14,636 nt of DNA from positions 1 through 14,636 of the forward strand of contig CAYUUX010000019.1 in NCBI GenBank assembly GCA_964448085.1, given 5' to 3'. The notes below the pieces were generated by a model. It was not told the origin of the DNA and made no database searches. It was given only the letters and a program-made list of their open reading frames with translations. The stretch comes from CAIJMI01 sp964448085. Its GTDB lineage: Bacteria; Patescibacteriota; Microgenomatia; UBA10105; UBA927. Position numbers and translations under genes: made by a program. Of this stretch, positions 7,900-13,637 are shown one piece after another (the first letter of the stretch is position 1; each line of letters opens with the position of its first letter).

Positions 7900-9032
7900 G
7901 ATTGTGCTCCTTTTGCCAAACGCTCCAATATCGTAAGCGTTTGTTCTGCGGCTGCATCCCATGTAAATTTTTTGACCTGTTCCAAGCCTTTTTGCTTTCG
8001 TGTGCGCCCTTGAATAAGATTCCGTTGCCTTACAGCGGTGAGTAACCCCCGAGCAATGCTTGGTACATCCTCTGGCGTCACATAAATACCCGCTTTGCCC
8101 GCAATTTCTGGAAGGCTGGAGACAGAACTCACCACCACGGGGCAGCCTTGTGCCATTGCTTCAAGAACGGGTAGTCCAAACCCCTCATAGAGGCTCGGAA
8201 GTGCAAAACACAAGGCGTTTTTGTACAACGCGGGTAAATCGCTGTCGGGCACGAAATCAAGGAATTTAACCTGTTTTTCAACGCCAAACTTCTTGGGAGC
8301 TGATAAGATAGCTTCATACAACCACCCTTTCTTCCCAACGATCACCAAGTCGATCGTGCCAAATTTCTGCTTGTTGTTTTGCAAAAACACGGAAAATGCC
8401 TCAATAAGACGGCAGTAGTTCTTTCGAGGCTGAATCGTGCCTACGGAGAGGATATAATGTTTCGCTATTCGGTATTTTTCCAGTGAACCCATAGATGCAA
8501 TCGTGCTTAGCCCGGGATACGTGACGTGTACCGTATCGGGATGGACATGATATGCCTCAATTATAGCATTTTTGCTAAATTCACTAATGGTGAAGATGGC
8601 GTTTGCATGGGATGCGGCATAGCGTGTCCAGTAGACCAATTGATGCAAATCTTTCCGTTTAAAAAGCTCTGGGTATGACAGGTAGGAAACGTCCATGATG
8701 GACATCGCTTTGGGTACGTGAATGAATCGAGGAATATAGTGTGTTGGAGAAAATACGACGTTTGCACGAGGCATATCTTGCGCCAGCGCAAATGGCAGCC
8801 CGATAAATGTCCACAGCTTTTTGGGTTTTGCCACCCGATATTGCCACCATTCCGTCTCTCTTGGCATGTCGGGAAACGGCGGGTCGGGTAAATACACACG
8901 AAAGGTCATGTCATGCTTTTCTGGTGAAGCGTTTCGCGCATCGTATATGTGTTTGATTATTTCGTACGCATACCTTCCGATCCCCACCCGATGGCGAACA
9001 TTCGCTTCATATCCGTCAATTGCACAGATCAT
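7896..9032 (-). CDS. GT4 family glycosyltransferase
   Basis: This is a complete GT-B enzyme of 378 residues. The N-terminal domain has the glycine loop VGIGRYAYE near 16-24, FSPTHYIP near 94-101, SIMDVSYLSYPE near 111-122, and TISEFSK at 148-154. The C-terminal donor domain starts near 193 with LSVGTIQPRKN (to 205). It carries the retaining-GT4 signature YEGFGLPVLEAMAQG, with glutamates E284 and E292, and then LPEIAGKAG. It should transfer a sugar from a nucleotide donor to a lipid-linked or polysaccharide acceptor on the cytoplasmic side; donor and acceptor cannot be read from sequence. The His of the common His-Asp motif is replaced by Met113, while the truncated neighbour keeps it. I recall an IMD variant in related Patescibacteria enzymes, so this may be a subfamily trait. 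It starts in an ATGA overlap with no Shine-Dalgarno sequence, and its own TGA overlaps the next gene. Confidence 0.93.
   Translation of the reverse strand: MICAIDGYEANVRHRVGIGRYAYEIIKHIYDARNASPEKHDMTFRVYLPDPPFPDMPRETEWWQYRVAKPKKLWTFIGLPFALAQDMPRANVVFSPTHYIPRFIHVPKAMSIMDVSYLSYPELFKRKDLHQLVYWTRYAASHANAIFTISEFSKNAIIEAYHVHPDTVHVTYPGLSTIASMGSLEKYRIAKHYILSVGTIQPRKNYCRLIEAFSVFLQNNKQKFGTIDLVIVGKKGWLYEAILSAPKKFGVEKQVKFLDFVPDSDLPALYKNALCFALPSLYEGFGLPVLEAMAQGCPVVVSSVSSLPEIAGKAGIYVTPEDVPSIARGLLTAVRQRNLIQGRTRKQKGLEQVKKFTWDAAAEQTLTILERLAKGAQS
7907..7912 (-). promoter_or_regulatory. Ribosome binding site of the acyltransferase gene (decides its start)
   Basis: AAGGAG on the minus strand lies 7 bases before ATG 7899, inside the end of the GT4 gene. 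It favours this start over the in-frame ATG at 7962, which would add 21 residues read from GT4 coding sequence. Confidence 0.85.
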
Positions 9033-9583
9033 AGTATTTTTGAAAAACCCGGATAGACAACAATCAATTTTCGTCTATTGATTCCGATATAATCGGCGAC
9101 ATCGTCTTTTGTTGCCTGTGAGTCACATAAAAACGAAGAACATTCCTGAATGGCACGGAGCAAGCGTCGACGCTGGACCGCAACAATTCTTTTATGGAAG
9201 CTCTCGGGATAGTGGAGAAAACTGACATCATGTATTGTGGTAATACCGATGGCTCTTCCAACAGGTGGTTGTGTCCAATCGCTTGACCAGAATACATCAA
9301 TAGGCCCCGTAAACCACTGGATGGGAACGATATGCATCGTATTCCATAGAAAATCCAACACACTTGGAGGAATAGGTACAATCTTCACTTTTACGTTGTA
9401 TGCACTGCTGCAAACCGAAGCAACGAATTTTTTAATAATGTGCTGCTGTCGCAAACTGCCGGCAAAAAGAATGAAGTCGTGTTCTGGTGCCTGGGTAATA
9501 ACCCGTGGTATGAGTTCTTTTATATACCGCGCTACTCCAGTTCCCTCATATGCCACCTGGCTAATATCGATACCTATACGCAT
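9029..9583 (-). CDS. GT4-type glycosyltransferase, N-terminal domain only
   Basis: This 184-residue protein matches only the acceptor-side Rossmann half of a GT-B fold, GT4-like enzyme. It begins MRIGIDISQ, followed by a glycine-containing loop (EGTGVARY) and WNTMHIVP near 80. Next come DVFWSSDWTQPP near 96-107, the conserved IHD (H118, D119) with PES, and CDSQATKDD near 153-161. It stops right after VVYPGFSKIL, where family members cross the linker into the donor-binding domain. The whole C-terminal half, including the E-x7-E nucleotide-sugar motif, is missing, against a usual total of about 360-380 residues. There is no remnant of it downstream: its TGA overlaps the ATG of a complete GT4 gene (ATGA). 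It could be an inactive remnant, or a retained half that works with another subunit. No ribosome binding site is seen at its start (see the spacer entry). Confidence 0.75.
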   Translation of the reverse strand: MRIGIDISQVAYEGTGVARYIKELIPRVITQAPEHDFILFAGSLRQQHIIKKFVASVCSSAYNVKVKIVPIPPSVLDFLWNTMHIVPIQWFTGPIDVFWSSDWTQPPVGRAIGITTIHDVSFLHYPESFHKRIVAVQRRRLLRAIQECSSFLCDSQATKDDVADYIGINRRKLIVVYPGFSKIL

Positions 9584-9616
9584 GATTTTAGTATATCGTA
9601 TTTTACGAAAAGAAGA
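9584..9616 (-). promoter_or_regulatory. Longest intergenic gap: possible internal promoter or short hairpin
   Basis: This 33-base spacer separates galE from the truncated GT4 gene. It holds a perfect 5-bp inverted repeat (TCGTA, 3-base loop, TACGA; 9596-9608). Next, on the minus strand, comes TATACT (9595-9590), a good match to a sigma-70 -10 box, only 6 bases before the ATG. No convincing -35 box or Shine-Dalgarno sequence is seen. If the -10 box works, the transcript would be almost leaderless. AT-rich spacers give such matches by chance, so this is a weak call. Confidence 0.2.
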
Positions 9617-10594
9617 CTAATATCCTTTTGGGTGGCTTTGATGCCATTTCCACGCGGTTTCAATAATTGCCTCAGGGGTCGTATATTTTGGTGTCCATCC
9701 AAGAATACTTTTTGCAAGTGTATTGTCCGCATAGATTGCGTCGGGATCTCCCCAACGACGTTCCTTGTTTTGGATATCCAGCTTCCTACCAGTAACCTTT
9801 TCGACGGCTGTTAAGATTTCCATGTTCGAATACCCCTTGCCGACACCAAGATTCACGGTTAGTGACGTGTTGTTTTTTGCGATGTATTCAGCAGCCTTCA
9901 GGTGAGCATCCGCAAGGTCCGATACATGGATATAGTCCCGAATACATGTTCCGTCCTGCGTTTGGTAATCCCTACCAAACACATAGAACGGTTTTTGTTC
10001 CAAAACGGCATTTAATGCAACCGGAATAATGTGTGTTTCCGGTTTATGATCTTCCCCTAAATTCCCATCTGCTGTTGCACCGCAGGCGTTAAAATACCGA
10101 AGTCGTGCAAAATGAATTCCATGAATGTTTTCATACCATTCAAGAATTTCTTCGAAATTTCGCTTTGACGCACCATAGACTGACGTCGGGACTATTGGTG
10201 ACTGCTCTGTGACAGGTAACTGTTTGGGAAATCCATAGACGGCGCATGTTGATGAAAAAATAATGCACGTACACCCATGCGTACGCATCGCTTCCAAAAG
10301 ATTTAACCCGCCGTCAATGTTGTTGTGAAAATACTCATATGGTTTCTGCATTGACTCACCAGGAAGCGTCAGGGCGGCAAAATGGATCACTGCATCGAAG
10401 GTGTGTTTGGCAAATACGGATTCGATGTCCTCTTTCTTGCGCAAATCTCCGACGATGAGTTCCGTATCACCGACAGCTTCCTTGTGTCCCATGGTTAAGT
10501 TGTCAAAAATAACTGTTTCATGTCCCAAGGAACGCAATAACGCATTTGTAATCGATCCAATATATCCCGCTCCACCCGTGATCAACAACTTCAT
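9617..10594 (-). CDS. galE: UDP-glucose/UDP-hexose 4-epimerase (GalE family)
   Basis: I place the start at ATG 10594, giving 325 residues (E. coli GalE has 338). It begins directly with the Rossmann motif GGAGYIG (residues 7-13), has AAGGAG 8 bases upstream, and overlaps the previous stop as ATGA. A longer reading from 10660 would add 22 unrelated residues. Further motifs are HFAAL near 71, SSTCAVYG at 114-121, catalytic Y140/K144 in VYGASK, FNACGA at 168-173, and the GalE-typical DGTCIRDYIHVSDLA at 214-228. It interconverts UDP-glucose and UDP-galactose, and depending on the active site perhaps their N-acetyl forms or UDP-xylose/UDP-arabinose, in the cytoplasm with tightly bound NAD. By my alignment the residue matching E. 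coli Tyr299 is Ile287, which could widen substrate range (inference). It ends with TAG, and a 33-base gap, the longest in the window, follows. Confidence 0.92.
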   Translation of the reverse strand: MKLLITGGAGYIGSITNALLRSLGHETVIFDNLTMGHKEAVGDTELIVGDLRKKEDIESVFAKHTFDAVIHFAALTLPGESMQKPYEYFHNNIDGGLNLLEAMRTHGCTCIIFSSTCAVYGFPKQLPVTEQSPIVPTSVYGASKRNFEEILEWYENIHGIHFARLRYFNACGATADGNLGEDHKPETHIIPVALNAVLEQKPFYVFGRDYQTQDGTCIRDYIHVSDLADAHLKAAEYIAKNNTSLTVNLGVGKGYSNMEILTAVEKVTGRKLDIQNKERRWGDPDAIYADNTLAKSILGWTPKYTTPEAIIETAWKWHQSHPKGY

Positions 10595-10812
10595 ACGTGT
10601 TTCTCCTTCCCAAAGAGCATGAATATTATACCAATAAACAAAAACGCTGCTCCGTACCATGTCAACCGCTCACCTGTGAAAAAAATCCATTTAGCAAACA
10701 ATGGGATAGCGAGAAGCAAACAACCAAGTCCTGCATAAATAAACAGTCGTTCTTTTCGTACAAGAAGTAAGATTGCCAATACGACGATGAACACGATATC
10801 CTGTGGCTTCAT
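10591..10812 (-). CDS. Small three-helix membrane protein, unknown function
   Basis: This 73-residue protein shows three predicted hydrophobic segments, at about residues 5-18, 22-42 and 50-68. Short charged loops (RKER, TGERL) separate them and it ends in a basic tail (GKEKH). Its ATG overlaps the stop of the UDP-xylose synthase gene and its TGA overlaps the galE start, both as ATGA, so it is translationally locked between two nucleotide-sugar enzymes. There is no Shine-Dalgarno sequence at its start, but the last codons of this gene contain the strong AAGGAG that serves galE. The perfect overlaps on both sides and the clear hydrophobic periodicity argue that it is a real gene. I do not recognise a characterised family, although I have an impression of similar small proteins near glycosyltransferases in Patescibacteria. 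It could be a membrane anchor or scaffold for neighbouring enzymes; that is speculation. Confidence 0.8.
   Translation of the reverse strand: MKPQDIVFIVVLAILLLVRKERLFIYAGLGCLLLAIPLFAKWIFFTGERLTWYGAAFLFIGIIFMLFGKEKHV
10603..10608 (-). promoter_or_regulatory. Ribosome binding site of galE (decides its start)
   Basis: AAGGAG on the minus strand lies 8 bases before ATG 10594 and inside the final codons of the 73-residue membrane protein gene. It supports the short galE start over the upstream in-frame ATG at 10660. Confidence 0.85.
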
Positions 10813-11759
10813 GAATTTTTGTAGTACTCAATGGTTTTCCGTAATCCCTCATCAGCACCGACGACTGGCTTCCAGCCTAGAAGTTCAGCTGCTTTTGTGA
10901 TATCCGGACGACGTTGCGTCGGATCGTCTTGCGGAAGAGGTGCAAACACAATTTCCGATATGGTTTGGGTCATGTCTTTAATTTTCTTTGCTAGATCCAA
11001 CATCGTATATTCTTCAGGATTTCCGAGATTGACCACTTCCCCTTTGGTCTTGTCCGAAAACATCATTTTCAACAGTCCATCAACGAGATCCGATACATAG
11101 CAAATGGATCGTGTCTGTTTCCCGTCTCCGTAAACCGTAAGCGGTTTTCCCTCGATTGCCTGATTGATGAAGTTGGAAATCACGCGCCCGTCGTCTTTCC
11201 GCATATTTGGTCCATAGGTGTTGAAAATCCGAACAATGCGACCATCCACACCGCGGTTTCTGACGTACAGCATCACCATCATCTCGCCAAACCGTTTCGA
11301 TTCATCGTAGCAGGACCGGACACCGTTTGGATTTACATTTCCCCAATACGTTTCCTTTTGTGGATGTTCGAGAGGATTTCCATACACCTCGCTGGTCGAC
11401 GTAAACAAAAACTTTGCCTTGTATGCCTTCGCAACTTTCAGCATGTTTCTCGTCCCTACTGAATTAACGAGTGCCGTTTCTTCATCGTATTTCTGATAGT
11501 CAGGAACCGATGCAGGAGACGCGAGATGGAAGATGTAATCGATCTTCGGGAGAACCGGGAATTCATTGATCACATCCCAACGGATGAAGGTAAAATCCGG
11601 ATTGTTTTTCAATACTTCGATATTTTTTTCCGTTCCGGTCACGAGGTTATCAACACAAAATACCGCGTGCCCCTGTTTCAAAAGTGCTTCGCAAAGATTC
11701 GATCCGATGAACCCCGCTCCGCCCGTTACAACGCTGACTGGTTTTTCATTAGATTCCAT
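10809..11759 (-). CDS. UDP-glucuronate decarboxylase (UDP-xylose synthase) family SDR
   Basis: This is an extended short-chain dehydrogenase/reductase of 316 residues, close to the usual size of bacterial UDP-xylose synthases. The NAD-binding GGAGFIG lies at residues 13-19. The strand with HLASPAS follows near 78-84 and TSTSEVYG at 120-127. The catalytic Tyr-x-x-x-Lys is Y151/K155, within RSCYDESKR. The blocks NVNPNG, RIFNTYGPNM, DGRVISNFI and QTRSICYVSDLV are hallmarks of the family, and E124 plus the arginines in DDPTQRRPD fit the decarboxylation site. The reaction would be UDP-glucuronate to UDP-xylose and CO2, via a 4-keto intermediate, in the cytoplasm. UDP-glucose dehydrogenase, which supplies UDP-glucuronate, is not in the window. 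It begins 6 bases after the preceding gene with only a weak GAG upstream, and its TGA overlaps the next ATG (ATGA). A related nucleotide-sugar dehydratase is possible but less likely, given the RSCYDE signature. Confidence 0.9.
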   Translation of the reverse strand: MESNEKPVSVVTGGAGFIGSNLCEALLKQGHAVFCVDNLVTGTEKNIEVLKNNPDFTFIRWDVINEFPVLPKIDYIFHLASPASVPDYQKYDEETALVNSVGTRNMLKVAKAYKAKFLFTSTSEVYGNPLEHPQKETYWGNVNPNGVRSCYDESKRFGEMMVMLYVRNRGVDGRIVRIFNTYGPNMRKDDGRVISNFINQAIEGKPLTVYGDGKQTRSICYVSDLVDGLLKMMFSDKTKGEVVNLGNPEEYTMLDLAKKIKDMTQTISEIVFAPLPQDDPTQRRPDITKAAELLGWKPVVGADEGLRKTIEYYKNS

Positions 11760-11765
11760 ATCTCA

Positions 11766-13634
11766 TTATTTTACCACAGTAGAATAGATACGATACTTCT
11801 CATCTTCGTACACCACAGTTTGTTTCGCTGTCAGTTTTTTATCATCCACAATATACTGAAAATCATTTTTCTTCCATTTCGGAACAAGGATATATGCAAT
11901 ATGCAAGCGATCCACCAAATCGGCGTCTCCTGCATATATTCGCCCGACATCAGATGACCTGTCAACTGAACAGGCATTCCCAAAAAATCCAAAATAATTC
12001 TTTCTTCCTGCCAAAACAACAGGGTCAATCATATCCGAATAGGAGACGAAGACTGCATTTTTAGATGTATAGTCTTTAATCCATATAATGACTGATCTGT
12101 TTTCAGAATTGACGATAGGAAATGCAAATTCATTTTTTATTGGAATCAAATCAACCATTCCAGAAATAGTCAAAACAAACAATCCCGTCACTGCAGTAAA
12201 TTTCCATATGACTTTTTTCTTTTCCCAAAGCCATACAACTCCGATTGCAGCAACGCAATTAACTAAAATGATGAGAAATGAATAAAACTTCTGATCAAAT
12301 CCATGATGATTGACCGTTGCGTAGACACATTCAATCGTAAACAAAAATATTAATGGCAGGACGATGCTTTTTTTTATTTTTGGAATTGTGAACCACCCGA
12401 TCATTATTCCGAGGGGTAATAATCCCAAGTTTTGCCATAGATACTGTGCAGCGTTCCATGTTTGCATTTTTCCAACACCACGACCGATGAGAACCATCAT
12501 GTTTTGTATAAGACCTGTATAAGGAACACAGAATATCACACCAAGAAGGATCGCAAACACGCTAAATAGACAGACATAGCGCCACTGTTTTCTAACCAAA
12601 AGCGTGACTCCGATCAAAACAGCGGTAATGAGGAAAATAAAAACATTCCAATAGAACAGGAGACCTGTCAAAAATCCAAGAAAAATTGTTTTTACATTAT
12701 TTAGTCGTTTTTGGTTGATTGCTGCATCCACAAGGAGGAACAATAAAAAACCAAAAGCGATCGCAAAAGAAAGATGCCGTTGATTCACATAACTATTAAG
12801 CGTCGTAAATATCGAGATCGTCGATCCATCAAATGGCCCTGCAAACAGATAGGTTGGAAGCTGCCACAATGACTTGATCGTCACTAACGATACTCCTTTC
12901 TGAAGTAACAGTTGCCAAAATGTCAACGTACTGTTTGTTATAGACAATAAAACAACAATCCATCCGACAAGCGGTTTTTGTTGAAACAACAATTGAGGAA
13001 GATAATACACGATAACAAGAAGCGATGTCATAGACAAAACACTTGGAATATTCATCGCCCAAATAATCGGTACACCAAGATGTTCCCAGGTCGCCACATA
13101 GAAATAAAAAAGAAAGTGATAAAAGAATGGCAATCCTGCCTGAAATGGCGACGTGAATGGAATATTGCTGCCAAATGAAAACGAACGAATAATCCCAAGG
13201 GCATGAGAAAAATCAAAAACATTATTACTTCCGACATACAACACTCCATCTGATCCCCCATGGAATGTTTTCGTCATTATCCACACACTGAAAACAAAGG
13301 AAAAAATGATAATAAAAATGTCAGACATCAAGAACGGCTTTACCTCAATTTTTTCTTGCCCGCGACGATCTATCTTTTGAAGTAATATACTTGAAACCGA
13401 TCCAATCATTATCGTTGATAGTACTCCCCACATTATCGGGTCATTCGTACGTTTAAAAATACAGGAAACAAGATATGTAACAGGAACACCTACTGCAGTT
13501 CCAAAAAGCCAGGCGGATATCCCATGAAGAGGAATGGGCAACTTACCAAACAGTTTTTGTATTGTCTTCCATCCAAAAACTGATAATAAAATACAATATA
13601 GAAATAGCAAACCGATATAAGGTATATACCCCAT
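11766..13634 (-). CDS. Polytopic GT-C-like membrane protein with C-terminal soluble domain
   Basis: This 622-residue protein has about 12 or more hydrophobic segments across roughly residues 1-500, followed by a soluble C-terminal domain of about 120 residues. A loop after the first few helices carries DFSHALG near residue 141 and then PF..GLPFFYHF near 160-173. Loops of this kind, with an acidic residue followed by a Pro-Phe/Tyr-His stretch, are common in uncharacterised GT-C-like membrane proteins. Further on are NQRHLSF near 287 and HHGFDQKFY near 446. The C-terminal domain has AGRKNYFGFFGN, RIYAGD and YILVP, a pattern I associate with DUF2298-like or mannosyltransferase-like proteins (GR...G...R..iy.g...Y). 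The start is ATG at 13634, 3 bases after the previous stop, with no Shine-Dalgarno sequence, which suggests translation by re-initiation. The likely role is sugar transfer or polymer handling at the membrane. No specific activity can be assigned. Confidence 0.8.
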   Translation of the reverse strand: MGYIPYIGLLFLYCILLSVFGWKTIQKLFGKLPIPLHGISAWLFGTAVGVPVTYLVSCIFKRTNDPIMWGVLSTIMIGSVSSILLQKIDRRGQEKIEVKPFLMSDIFIIIFSFVFSVWIMTKTFHGGSDGVLYVGSNNVFDFSHALGIIRSFSFGSNIPFTSPFQAGLPFFYHFLFYFYVATWEHLGVPIIWAMNIPSVLSMTSLLVIVYYLPQLLFQQKPLVGWIVVLLSITNSTLTFWQLLLQKGVSLVTIKSLWQLPTYLFAGPFDGSTISIFTTLNSYVNQRHLSFAIAFGFLLFLLVDAAINQKRLNNVKTIFLGFLTGLLFYWNVFIFLITAVLIGVTLLVRKQWRYVCLFSVFAILLGVIFCVPYTGLIQNMMVLIGRGVGKMQTWNAAQYLWQNLGLLPLGIMIGWFTIPKIKKSIVLPLIFLFTIECVYATVNHHGFDQKFYSFLIILVNCVAAIGVVWLWEKKKVIWKFTAVTGLFVLTISGMVDLIPIKNEFAFPIVNSENRSVIIWIKDYTSKNAVFVSYSDMIDPVVLAGRKNYFGFFGNACSVDRSSDVGRIYAGDADLVDRLHIAYILVPKWKKNDFQYIVDDKKLTAKQTVVYEDEKYRIYSTVVK

Positions 13635-13637
13635 AGG

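Noticed and set aside
7900..7962. Longer N-terminus for the acyltransferase, starting at 7962
   Set aside because: It would be read from the GT4 C-terminal coding region. AAGGAG and the ATGA overlap support ATG 7899.
9029..9083. A programmed frameshift joining the half GT4 to the next GT4
   Set aside because: The downstream gene has its own complete N-terminal domain and an ATG at the overlap, its frame meets a stop about 50 bases upstream, and no convincing slippery heptamer is seen.
10595..10660. Longer N-terminus for galE, starting at 10660
   Set aside because: The extra 22 residues overlap the small membrane protein gene, have no Rossmann-fold logic, and the AAGGAG site points to ATG 10594.
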